Assembly (NCBI GenBank): GCA_027886185.1
Contig: WOAB01000188.1
Span: 930,001 to 994,000, forward strand
DNA length: 64,000 bases
From: Rheum nobile
Lineage: Eukaryota > Streptophyta > Magnoliopsida > Caryophyllales > Polygonaceae
Reading direction: 5' to 3'
Shown here: positions 54,991 to 64,000 of the stretch, piece by piece
How positions within the stretch are numbered: position 1 is the stretch's first letter
Layout of the letters: every line of letters begins with the position of its first letter
The notes under the pieces: model-generated
Database searches by the model: none
What the model was told of the DNA's origin: nothing
Seen by the model: the letters and a program-made list of their open reading frames with translations, nothing else
Made by a program: the position numbers and the translations under genes

Positions 54991-56595
54991 ATGGCCAACC
55001 CTAACCCAATCGTTGTTATGGACGAAGAGGAGGCTGCTTTTCTTCAAGCATTTCGCGAAAAGAAGGCTAAAGCCTCCTCCTCCAAGCCTGTTTCTCCATC
55101 CACCTCTCAAAAATCCCTCCCCAAAGAGAACCCTGTGGCGAAACCGGCAGAGAAACCAGAAGAGAAGCTTGAGGAACCACCAAAGGCTAAGGAAAAGGTG
55201 GAAGAGGAACCAACCATGCCCAAAGAAGAGGAGCAAGCCATCACTTTGGCTTCAGAATCAGTCACAAAATCAGTTTCTGAAGGCGGATCGCATGATTCCT
55301 CTCCGGATAAATCCCTTCAAGAGATCCTTAGCTCCGAGCCTTCCCCGATCAGCCTCAAATCCAAAACTTCCAACCCAGGCCCCTCTGTCGCCACAAGAAT
55401 GCAACAGAGGAAGAGAAGCTCCCAAGCCATTATTCCCTATGAAACCAAATCCACAAAAAAGGCCAAACCCTCCACCCTCTTTGTCTCCTCCTCCTTCTCC
55501 AAAAGGAAGATCCTAAAACCTCTCATTATCGGCAGAGAATTCTGGACCCAGGCGTTCGAAGAAGAGGATGAGGAACTCTATGGAGAAGCTTTGGATGAGT
55601 TTCACTCTCTGTTGCAGTTCCAAGGGTGGGATGAGATGTTGTGCGAGCCCTTCTCTGCTTCCGACGAGGTTGTCCGGATGTTTTACCAGTCCATGGAGTT
55701 TGTACCCCAGAAAGAGAACTCTCCCTGTCACGACGCCATTCTCATATGGAAGGGAACCAGCTTTCCCCTGTCCGCCAATCTAATCGCGTCTGCTCTAGGG
55801 ATTGAGTCGAGGTCTGGGTTTGGCATTCTGCCTCAGAAGAAGGGATGGCCCAAGGGAAAGGGCTTCAAGTCCAAAGGAGCAATCGTCAAGAAAATTTATG
55901 ATGGCGCATCCCCCTCATCTTTGGAGACGAAGGATCTCTCCATCGTAAACCGGCTACTGCATTTTTGGATCACTCGCAACTTGGTTCCCAAGCAAGAGCA
56001 CAGGAACGAAGTCCTCATCACCGATGCCATCTACATGGACAAAGTGCTCTCCGGTGTTCAGTTAGATCTTCCCCGTATTGTGCTGGCTCACATGCAATTT
56101 TGTGCATCCCATGACTCCCACGCTTTACCCTTCCCTCACATCATCAAAAGGCTACTCTCCAACCTCAATCAATACCCAGAAGACTTCCCCGAGACTGCCT
56201 ACAGCAAATGTCTTACAATGCACACAGTTCGGAAGCTGAAATCTAAGGAACAACAACCCAACCATGCTGAAACAGAAGAAATCCCGCCTAAGGAAAAGGC
56301 GAGTTCCCAGGGCCGTTCTAGTTCCCACCCTCAGCAACCCCCCTCTTCAGAATCCTCTGCGATCCTCCTTGCGTTGGATCGTATTGAAAAAGCTATATTG
56401 GAAGGCTCGACTGCCAACACGGTCGCCATCCATGATCAAGTAAGAGAGTTGAGGCGTATCAGTTCTGCTGTTGAGAGTCTGGTGGAAGTTCTGCAGAAAG
56501 ACTGGCAAGGTGCAATCAGTGCTCATCAGGCCGCGGGCCAAAATGTAGGAACCGACGACAAGGATGCAGAAGAGGAGGCCGCTACTACGCCATAG
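54991..56595 (+). CDS. Env-like ORF of Sirevirus type (putative plant transposon protein)
   Basis: Open frame of 534 residues from MANPNPIVVMDEEE (601 from the upstream ATG at 54790). N-terminal 180 residues are Glu/Lys/Pro/Ser-rich and likely disordered. A conserved-looking globular part follows (IGREFWTQAFEEEDEEL, VRMFYQSMEFVPQKENS, LIWKGTSFPLSANLIASALG, LSIVNRLLHFWITRNL), resembling the putative plant transposon protein domain found downstream of pol in Sireviruses. The C-terminus has a possible coiled coil (LLALDRIEKAILEG, VRELRRISSAVESLVEVL). No clear signal peptide or membrane helix from 54991. Its role is unknown; no stops interrupt it. Confidence 0.75.
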   Translation: MANPNPIVVMDEEEAAFLQAFREKKAKASSSKPVSPSTSQKSLPKENPVAKPAEKPEEKLEEPPKAKEKVEEEPTMPKEEEQAITLASESVTKSVSEGGSHDSSPDKSLQEILSSEPSPISLKSKTSNPGPSVATRMQQRKRSSQAIIPYETKSTKKAKPSTLFVSSSFSKRKILKPLIIGREFWTQAFEEEDEELYGEALDEFHSLLQFQGWDEMLCEPFSASDEVVRMFYQSMEFVPQKENSPCHDAILIWKGTSFPLSANLIASALGIESRSGFGILPQKKGWPKGKGFKSKGAIVKKIYDGASPSSLETKDLSIVNRLLHFWITRNLVPKQEHRNEVLITDAIYMDKVLSGVQLDLPRIVLAHMQFCASHDSHALPFPHIIKRLLSNLNQYPEDFPETAYSKCLTMHTVRKLKSKEQQPNHAETEEIPPKEKASSQGRSSSHPQQPPSSESSAILLALDRIEKAILEGSTANTVAIHDQVRELRRISSAVESLVEVLQKDWQGAISAHQAAGQNVGTDDKDAEEEAATTP

Positions 56596-57210
56596 GAACG
56601 CTTGTTCTAGGTTCCCAGTGCTGCAACGCCACAGTGAGCTAGTAGTTTCCCTTAGGATCCTACTCCCCTCTTCTATCCCTTTTGTTGTCTTTCTTAAGAT
56701 TGCTGTTGTTGCCTTTCTTAAGATTGCTGTTGGTGCCTTTGTAGTCTTTGTGTTGTTATCTTTTGTTGTCTGTAGTTTTTTTGTTGGATGTTGTGTGTCT
56801 TTGAACAATGATCAGTGAAGCTTTAATGTTTACCCTTAGTTTCGTTCCCATGATCGATTTGTCTTTGCCTTAAGTTCTCATTATGCCTTTTATGGGTTTG
56901 ATGCAATCGCATATTCACTCCGATATCATGTTCTTAACTTATACTTAATCTTTTCGATGATGTCAAAAGGGGTAAGAAAAGGATAGGAACCTTGAACTTT
57001 GGAGACTACTGAATTAATAGGAACTCTGAACTAGTTCTATTTCTAAGGGGGAATTTGAAATAAACTTGTTCACGTGCTTAGGGGGAATTTGCAACCATTG
57101 AATGTTCTATCACTAATCTGTAATGTTGTAAATCCCGTTATCTCAATATGGTCTCATGAATTTCATGTTCCTATTATGTTGCCAGGTTCCTTATATTTGT
57201 CATCATCAAA
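56596..57210 (+). other. Copia 3' untranslated region with repeated polypurine tracts
   Basis: AAAAGGGGTAAGAAAAGG (56965-56982), CTAAGGGGGAATTTGAAA (57043-57060) and CTTAGGGGGAATTT (57077-57090) are polypurine-like tracts of the kind multiplied in Sirevirus 3' regions. The tract expected right at the LTR is incomplete (CATCATCAAAAAG). Confidence 0.7.
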
Positions 57211-58347
57211 AAGTGGGAAACGGAACTCTGGAACTTTGGTTCCCTTGAGAGTTCCTTTCCTCAGTTTCTCTACTTTTGAAGATGACAAATATTATGATAC
57301 TAATGTTTTATCTCAAAGATGTGTTTTAAGGAACCACAGGAATATACCGAAGGCAGGAAAGCCAAACAGAACAAGGGAACCAAAGGAACAAGACAGCTGA
57401 AGGAATCCAGAGGAACCCAAGTGTGCCCAGAAATGGAGCTTGCGACATTACGATTCCCGAGAAATCTGGGGATACACAACCTCGGACAAAAGGTGTCGAA
57501 AACGACTTGTTGAAGCTTCCAAAAGTCTGCCAAAGGTCCAAGAGCTAAAGAACAAGAAGCCTAGAGAACCTCTACCTCGGACAGAGACGATGAAAGCGAC
57601 AGCACATGAAGACGTCGCTGTCTAACAGACGGTTCCCAAACGGCCAGCTTACTCAACCTCGGACGAAAGCATTTTGACAACGACACCACAAGACTCGTCT
57701 GAGGTAGTTGACCAACCAAGAGAGATTCTGAGCTGCCTAGGTTGTTTGCACATGCCAAGAACAACGTGGATCAAGGAGAACCACTAATCCTAGGGCAAGT
57801 TCAATCCGTGGGAACCAAGAGAGGATCGAGCTGCGAAGAATCCTCTATAAAAGGAAGACTAACCCAAGGGTTATCTTCAAGCACCAAAACAAGAACTCAC
57901 ACTCATTAGCAAATATCTAGTGTGAACCTCCAAACAAAGATCATCAAAGCAAACCGAGATCAAGAGGAACCAGTCAAGGAACAAGAGCTGAGTGCTAAGT
58001 TCCTGTGACTGTAAGTAATAGTTCCTAGGTGCGAAAGTCTGTTTCTTGGATTGATTATTGATTGTGTTAAGTTATCTAGGATTGTCTAACTGTGTGTAAG
58101 GCAAAGGAACTGTGTGTTCGTTCCTAGGATAAACTGTAACCAAAAGAGATAAGAAATCAAGAAGTAGACTTTGAAATCCTTTCGGAAGAAAGGTAGTGGT
58201 TTTTATCCTGGATTGCTAGTTGGCAATCAAAGATTTCCAGTATAAGGAACTTGTCATTTGTTTGATTGTTTATCTTCCGCTGCGAAAGGAACTGAGAATC
58301 GTTATTCTGAGTTCCTTAAGCTTTTATCTAACAATCACGATCCTCCA
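57211..58347 (+). repeat. 3' LTR of the copia (about 1137 bp)
   Basis: Matches the 5' LTR throughout and ends GATCCTCCA, followed by AATGT. Its first bases read AAGTGGGAAACGG instead of TGTTAGGAAACGG, so the junction of polypurine tract and LTR start has suffered a small deletion or substitution. I count about 24 substitutions against the 5' LTR. Confidence 0.9.
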
Positions 58348-58352
58348 AATGT

Positions 58353-58507
58353 CAACAAGTCCTCGTCAATGGCGGTCAAGGTAGGTTGGCGGCCATCACT
58401 CTCCCCTTCTTGAGGGATAATTGTCCTCAATTTGTCATTTTCTTTCGGGGTCATATAGGGAGAAAGATGCGCCACGTTGAAGGTGGGATGGGCGCCATAG
58501 CACTCGG
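58353..58507 (-). pseudogene. Q pol tail and LTR edge
   Basis: Minus strand FNVAHLSPYMTPKENDKL, the integrase end, then IIPQEGES at the polypurine tract (58399-58411), then LTR-internal LTAIDEDLL up to the copia insertion. The frame resumes after the copia at 41691. Cut at 58508 by gypsy P. Confidence 0.78.
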
Positions 58508-59737
58508 TGATGTGTTCTTGCCTCCGATGACAAGCCAATGTCAAAGGTGACGCATTTGGATCTAGTCTTGGTCGAGAAGTCAACTCTTTCCTTGTCACGC
58601 CTGTCGTGGAATCCTTGGGTGCAAACCCTTGTTGTCTTGCACGAAAGGCTGACAAGATGGTGGCGAGATGAATAGTGCTTTTAGAGGTTATCGGACACGG
58701 TAGTGATGCGAAGCGAACCCGGTGGAGGTGGTCTGGGTGGTAGCGGCGGCGGCGAGGCTGAGTGTCACGATGAGTGTCACGACAACGAAGACGACAATGG
58801 CGAAGGCGATGGCAAGCACGATGGTGTCCGCGAGCGATCGACTGAGTGGGTGTCTGGGTGTGTTGGCGATGGCGATAGCGAAGACGATGACGAGTGTCAA
58901 GGCGATGCTAGCGATGACGACAATGATGGTTTTGGTGGCGATTGTGGATGCGATGGAAGCGATTGACGGAGTGAATGGATAGCGAAGGCGGAAGCGATTG
59001 GATGGGGGATAAGTGACTTGAAAAGACATGTCTTTGATGTCGTAGCGTCGACTGCGGATGAAGGGAGATGCTAAGGAAGACTTGGCTTGAAGGTTCAAGC
59101 AATTGCCGTAGCATCGACGACAGATGGAATGGGGATGCGAAGATAGAAGGGTGACGTCCGATCAAGGGAAGGAGGATAAACACTCTACTTGAAACCTTGA
59201 TTAAAATTGAACGTGCTAAAACAAATAACATAGTTTGACTTAAATACTAGAGGCAAGACATCGGATGGGTCGAGTCGAGCCTAGTGGGCTAGCCCATGCA
59301 AGCATGCAAAGGCACAAACCCTAAAATAGAAATGACTATAAAAGGAAACTATCTAAAATAAGCAATAATACCAAATATAGAAAATGTCTCAAAACTATGC
59401 CAAAACAAAGGCAATAAACCTCTAAGTGTCAAAACCCGGTGGCGGCGAGGGCATGGACACAGACACTGTGAGCGAAGGCGACCATGGGTTGATGGCCTCG
59501 CGAGTGGGTGCACCCAGTGCCGGCAGCGATGGGCTTGCTTCTCCGATGTCGATGGTGGCGAGGACGACGAGTCTGGGTTCGGTCTCTGGACTACCTTGGC
59601 CAGTGATGAAGCGAGCGACTAGGGAGGCGACGGCGTCCGCGATGGCTTTGGACCTGGACCTTGTCACTGGGCCCTCTGAGCGAAGGCTTATGGATTCTTC
59701 CTCGTCTGTGGCCGTCATGGGAGGCAGGGTCACATCA
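58508..59737 (-). repeat. 3' LTR of P (1230 bp)
   Basis: Starts TGATGTGACCCTGCC at 59737 after the polypurine tract AAGTGGGGGAGGG, and ends AACACATCA at 58508. Homologous to the LTRs of N and O; the pol tail extends into it to 59422. Confidence 0.9.
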
Positions 59738-59967
59738 CCCTCCCCCACTTGGCTGTGAAGTGTCCCCGCTTCACCATCATCGAACTCAGGCTCCACATAT
59801 GGGGTTAAGTCCGCGACGTTGAAGGACGCGTGGACTCCAAAATGTGGTGGGAGCTCGAGTTGATAGGCATTGTCCCCTATGGCCTTGATCACGCGGAATG
59901 GACCATCTCCACGTGGTGCCAATTTGTGCTTGCCCCGCGAGGGGAACCTTTCTTTTCGCATGTGCAC
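59422..59967 (-). pseudogene. P integrase C-terminus and LTR-overlapping tail
   Basis: RKERFPSRGKHKLAPRGDGPF, FNVADLTPYVEPEFDDGEAG, the acidic SQVGEGDV at the LTR edge, then SEGPVTRSRSKAIADAV. A TAG at 59968-59970 replaces the Trp of the conserved GDLVWVH motif and separates this part from the core. Confidence 0.88.
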
Positions 59968-60015
59968 CTAGATGAGGTCCCCGGGTGCAAAAACGACGCG
60001 GCGGCCAATGTTCTT

Positions 60016-60558
60016 CTATGAGGCATACTGCGCGGCCCTTCTCTCCAGTTGGTCCCTGGTGCATCGATGAAGCTCATGCACTTTCTCGGCGCGGTTGGCG
60101 GCGGAGACATGCACTGGGACTCGCAATGGGCGCGGCGACAAATCCAGCGGCGTCAATGGGTTCATGCCATACACCACTTTGAAAGGTGTCAACTTGGTCG
60201 CCGTGTGCCTGCATCTATTGTAACAAAACTCGACAAGTGATAGTAAGTCCTCCCAATGCCTAGGGTTGGCTTTAAGCATCGTGCGAAGGAGGGCTCCTAG
60301 GGATCTATTCGTGACCTCTGTTTGGCCATCGGTCTGTGGATGGTAGCTAGTGGAAAATAGAATCTTTGTGCCTAGTTTACCCCAAAGTGTTCTCCAAAAA
60401 TGACCAACAAACTTAGAATCCCTATCACTAACAATGGTACGTGGGACTCCATGAAGACGCACCACATGCTTAAAGAATAAATCGGCAATCTCACTAGCAC
60501 TATGGGTTGTCTTACAAGCTATAAAGTGTGCCATCTTAGAAAATCTATCTACGACCAT
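60016..60558 (-). pseudogene. P integrase catalytic core
   Basis: VVDRFSKMAHFIACKTTH, VSDRDSKFVGHFWRTLWGK and TDGQTEVTNRSLGALL give an intact DDE triad. A stop lies at its end (about 60013-60018), and on the N-terminal side a frame shift near 60570 divides it from the zinc domain. Confidence 0.88.
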
Positions 60559-62292
60559 AAAAATAGTCTTTACCTCGTCTAGAGAGGGTCAAACCCGTGA
60601 TAAAATCCATAGAAAGATCTTCCCAGGGGGCACTAGGAATGGGCAATGGTGTGTAGAGGCCGTGAGGGCTTGACCTAGCTTTGGCTCTTTGGCAAGTCAC
60701 AAAACTCCTACAAAATCTAGTCACTTGGTGGGTCATCTTAGGCCAGAAAAAAAGTTCTCTTAGGGCGGTCAGGGTCTTACCAATCCCAAAGTGTCCACGG
60801 CTTTCGTGTGCTTCCTGAATCAAAAGGAGCCTCATGGAGGACCTAGGGATGCATAGGCGGCCAGTCTTGTACAAATAACCCTCAGAAAGAAAATAAGACT
60901 CATACTCACGTATTCTAAGGCAATGCTTGAAGATATGGGCAAAGAAAGGATCAATTGCATATAATTCCTTAATCAAAGCAAAGCCTAGAATCTTAGTTTG
61001 CACATGAGTCAAGAGAACATACCTGCGAGAGAGTGCATCGGCTACAACGTTCTCCTTGCCCTTCTTGTGGACCACGACATAGGGAAATGTCTCAAGGAAC
61101 TCTACCCAACGAGCATGGCGTCGGTTGAGGTGGGCTTGGCTCTTCAAATAGGTCAAGGCGGCGTGGTCGCTGTGGATGACAAATTCACGTGGCCAAAGGT
61201 AATGTTGCCAAGTCCTTAGCACACGTATTAGGGCATATAACTCTTTGTCGTAGGTGGGGTAATTGAGTGTGGCCCTTGTGAGTTTCTCACTGAAATATGC
61301 AATGGGCCTCTTCTCTTGGTGTAGCACACCACCAATGCCAATGTCTGAGGCATCACACTCCACCTCGAAGTGCTTGGCGAAGTCGCGGAGTTGGAGCAAA
61401 GGCGCTTGGCACAAGGCCCGCTTCAAGGCCGAGAAGGCCTCTTTGTGGGACTCAAGCCACAATACAGTGCTTCCCTTCTTCTTCAACTCTTGCAAAGGCG
61501 CGGCAATGGAGGAGAAGTCTCGAACAAAGCGCCTATAAAATCCTATGAGGCCGAGAAAGCTTCGCACCTGTGTCGGCGTCGCCGACGTCGGCCACTCTTT
61601 GATGGCGACGATCTTGTCTTCATCGATGCGCAGACCATCACTACTCACGACATAGCCTAGAAAATTGGTTGATGCGGAGCAAAAACTGCACTTGGCTAGA
61701 TTGGCAAATAGGTTCTCGCAGCAAAGGCACTCTAGCACGTGGCGAAGGTGATCGACATGCTCCTCTAGGCTTCGTGAATACACAAGGATGTCATCGAAAT
61801 AAACGACGATAAACTTGCCAAGGAAGGCTCTCAAGACGTGGTTCATCAAGCGCATGAAGGTGTTGGGCGCGTTCGTGAGCCCAAATGGCATGACAAGCCA
61901 CTCGTAGAGCCCATACTTCGTCTTGAAGGCGGTCTTCCACTCATCACCTTCTTTCATCCTGATTTGGTGATAATCACTCTTCAAATCTATCTTGGAGAAA
62001 AGTGTGGCGCCATGGAGCTCATCAAGCATGTCGTCTAGGCATGGGATTGGGTGCCTATACTTCATAGTGATTTGGTTTATGGCACGACAATCAACACACA
62101 TCCTCCATGTGCCATCTTTCTTGGGCACAAGGATCACAGGCACAACGCAAGGGGAGAGAGATTCCCTCACGTAGCCACGATCCAACAATTCTTGCACCTG
62201 GCCGCTGCAGCTCTTGGGTCTCTTTTGGGCCAGCTCTGTAGGCAGCGCGATTGGGCAAGGAGGCACCAGGTCAATTTGGTGCTCAATGCCCC
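60545..62292 (-). pseudogene. P reverse transcriptase, RNase H and integrase zinc domain
   Basis: Long open frame: VPLRGIEHQIDLVP, PVILVPKKDGTWRMCVDCRA, LFSKIDLKSDYHQIRM (Asp in place of the usual Gly before YHQ), YFDDILVYSRS, RNase H with VECDASD, YDKELYAL, IHSDHAAL and VADALSRR, then the zinc domain ending RSFVTCQRAKARSSPHG. The residues encoded before VPLRGIEH are out of frame with the family, which marks a frameshift deletion at about 62293-62310. Catalytic residues are otherwise present. Confidence 0.9.
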
Positions 62293-63618
62293 TCAGCGGA
62301 ACGCGGCGAGCAAGGCAGCGATGACAGGCGGCACTGGCGTGGTGCTCGATGACCCTGGGATGCACGGAGTTGGCACAAGTAGAAAACAGGGAGCTTTGCC
62401 AGTCAAACACGCAGTCAGGTCACTGGACCTGGCCAAAAGCAAGTGACGCTCACATTTGCTGTGCAACGGAGGCGTCTGCGGCAATGGCACGGCCAACTTT
62501 GTCGATGGCGAGGCGCTGGTCGATTTTTGTTGGGCACTGGGCATATGTGGACCAGTGCTCGAGCCAGAAGTGGAAAATCCTGGCCAAGCATCTGGAGTGC
62601 CTTTCTTGGGCTTCGCAGTGGCACTAGTAGCAGCGCCATGATGATCCAGATGGGCATTTGGTGTCCCACATGTGGCGTTGGTCGTTTTCTTGTTAGTGCC
62701 TGGTGAAGATGAAATTTTGCCAGAATTGGAGGAGTCTTGCTTCTGGAGTGCCTCTGGGGACTCGTTGGACCTAGTAGACGCGGCCTCAATGGCCTTCTGG
62801 CGATCTCGCTCAACCTGGTTCTGCAAGATCTCATGGGGAGACATTGGATGCAAGGTGATGCGCTTCCCGTGGTAATTGAACACATAAGTGTTCAAATAGC
62901 CATCATGGAGCACGCGCCTGTCGAACTGCCATGGGCGCCCAAGCAAGATATGGGTGACGTCCATTGCAATGACATCACATAAAATGGTATCACAGTATTG
63001 CCCTATGGAAAAAGAAATTAGACATTGGCGAGATACCGTGTTACCTGGACTAGGAGAAATCCATTGGAGGGCATAAGGTTGGGGATGAGGCGTCGTGGGC
63101 AACTTGAAGTGTGTCACGACCTTCTCATTGACAATATTGGCACATGAACCTCCATCAACAATGACACTTAAGGAAGTCGTTTGGACGGGAGATCTTGTAT
63201 GGAACAAGTTCTCCCTTTGGTCGCGTAGGCTCGCTTCCTTGACTGTGAGTAGACGCTGTGTCACCAAGCTCAATGGTGTGCCTGCGTGCAGAGAAGCGGG
63301 TTCACAGTCGTAGGCGTCTTCCTCGTCCTCGATTCCTTCATCGGTGCGCTCGAGTGTTGGCTCCTCGTCGTCGACAGATTCGTAGCCGGCGGCCGTGGTG
63401 GAGAACAACACCTTGCGAGCATTGGGGCAGTCCTTCTTATAGTGGCCTCGTCCACCACATTTGTAACACTCGACGTCGCGTGCGCGATCTGTGCCCACTG
63501 GGGCTTGTCGGGGCGCATTCTGGCGTGGCGCGTTGCCCGGCGTCGACAGTTTCGCTTTAGGGGCTTGGCTCGACGCGGCTGTGGTAGAGACACTAGGGCG
63601 AACATTAGTATAATGCAA
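62293..63618 (-). pseudogene. P gag C-terminus (CCHC) and protease
   Basis: CYKCGGRGHYKKDC knuckle, acidic spacer, LTVKEASLRDQRENLFHT, retropepsin-like SVIVDGGSCANIVNEKVV, LLGRPWQFDRRVLHDGY, MSPHEILQNQVERDRQKA and a Ser/Thr-rich linker. The frame closes at 62293 by a frameshift just before RT. Confidence 0.88.
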
Positions 63619-63684
63619 TCCACTAGGGTTAGAAGAATACCTTTGTTGGCCACTTGGAAAAGTGTAAGACTTTCGGCGAGAGAT

Positions 63685-63996
63685 TTATGCATGGATTTGC
63701 ATCGCCGTGTGTGTAAGGGTGTTCAAGTCTTTGATGGGAAAAATCTCGAGTTGATCACGGATGTTGGTGTTCAAGCCACTCAAGAATTTCGTCCTCAAAG
63801 TCGATGGTGCAATGGAGATGTTGGCCTTGTAATACATGTCTTCAAGCTTGGAAAAGAACTCGAGTGGAGTCATCGACCCTTGGCGAGCCATGGCTATCTC
63901 CATTCTCATGTGATTCCTATAGTCTGGAGGCACGTATTTCTTGGTCATCACGTAGACCTGGTGCCATTCTGTGACTCTGGTTCTGTGGCGACGCAC
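63685..63996 (-). pseudogene. P gag capsid-region fragment
   Basis: Retrotransposon gag features (TEWHQVYVMTKKYVPPDY, RNHMRMEIAMARQGSMTPLE, YYKANI, LRTKFLSGLN). It runs off the window at the N-terminal side. A frame break near 63650 separates it from the knuckle part. Confidence 0.78.
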
Positions 63997-64000
63997 GCAG

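Larger units (their letters stand above)
41697..58347 (+). mobile_element. Sirevirus-type Ty1/copia element, 16.65 kb with insertions, TSD AATGT
   Basis: Both LTRs, primer site, gag, protease start, RT-RNase H and a downstream env-like ORF, flanked by AATGT at 41692-41696 and 58348-58352. A long gag with coiled coil, a third ORF after RNase H and repeated AGGGGGAATTT tracts before the 3' LTR are features of the Sirevirus/Maximus lineage. A SINE foldback cluster interrupts gag, and gypsy T plus a deletion replaces protease-integrase. About two dozen LTR differences over 1136 bp suggest it is older than gypsy R. Confidence 0.92.
40893..58507 (-). mobile_element. Ty3/gypsy element Q, 3' end only, split by the copia
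   Basis: Family-L-type 3' LTR in two pieces, 40893-41696 and 58353-58398, which join in frame once the copia and one copy of AATGT are removed. A polypurine tract (AAGAAGGGGAGAG, 58399-58411) and a pol tail (to 58507) follow, where gypsy P begins. The LTR tail reads SEGPVTRAHGRAIAQAS (41640-41690, minus strand). Confidence 0.82.
58508..64000 (-). mobile_element. Ty3/gypsy element P (3' LTR, pol and part of gag; runs off the window)
   Basis: Minus-strand element inserted in Q's pol (left flank CTCGG, 58503-58507). 3' LTR 58508-59737, then tail, integrase, RNase H, RT, protease and gag up to the window end. Closely related to N. Several stops and frameshifts are present, including Trp-to-TAG at 59968-59970. 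Confidence 0.9.

Noticed and set aside
54790..56595. A host gene between retroelement parts
   Set aside because: It lies between copia RNase H and polypurine tracts within one target duplication and resembles the Sirevirus third ORF.

Overview
The window is a block of nested transposable elements from a nuclear plant genome, most likely a flowering plant; the species cannot be told from the sequence. The evidence is plant-type LTR retrotransposons whose leaders carry a primer-binding site for initiator tRNA-Met (TGGTATCAGAGC and variants), Ty3/gypsy and Ty1/copia polyproteins, a CACTA DNA transposon, tRNA-derived SINE-like units and solo LTRs. I found no intact host gene, no rRNA or tRNA gene and nothing prokaryotic. 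The only host-like coding sequence is a broken, intron-containing fragment carried inside the CACTA element.

Layout. 1-11 kb is a patchwork of truncated, rearranged elements: gypsy D (minus), a 0.7-kb duplicated block (1-707 and 4084-4790), an LTR plus leader at 4.8-7.4 kb, a probable LTR with AT-rich flank (7.4-9.5 kb), and two copies of one LTR/leader family facing each other (708-2040 and 9546-11030). 11.3-12.96 kb is a deletion derivative (V) with LTR, primer site, pol tail, polypurine tract and LTR. 12.96-14.24 kb is a copia pol fragment. From 14236 the order can be read from 5-bp target duplications: a coding-free LTR element contains a foldback SINE composite (15455-15849), a CACTA element (16418-20680, TSD ATT) and gypsy R (20973-27256, TSD CTAAG). 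Element Y (from 27715) carries a solo LTR (27748-28515, TSD CAGTA) and element K (29358-39959, TSD TCCTT). K contains solo LTR M (30797-31958, TSD CAAGG) and gypsy N (32057-39457), and N contains solo LTR O (34964-36246, TSD CATGG). Gypsy Q entered Y's other LTR at 40893. Q is split by a 16.65-kb Sirevirus-type copia (41697-58347, TSD AATGT), itself hit by a foldback SINE cluster (44360-45475, TSD AATAG) and by gypsy T (46217-about 52070), whose right half is deleted. Gypsy P (58508 to the window end) sits in Q's pol.

How the parts relate. The gypsy elements encode gag (CCHC knuckle), protease, reverse transcriptase, RNase H and integrase, but every copy seen is broken by stops, frameshifts or deletions, so movement would need help in trans. 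In nine LTRs the integrase tail runs past the polypurine tract into the LTR and carries a TR-x-R/K-A-like motif. The copia keeps long gag, RT-RNase H and env-like ORFs but has lost most of protease-integrase.

The least familiar structures are the two foldback composites of tRNA-derived SINE-like units. They begin TGATGC, end GCATCA and are flanked by 5-bp duplications, which fits LTR-integrase insertion better than ordinary SINE retroposition. Boundaries and duplications were read by eye; lineage names are family-level inferences.
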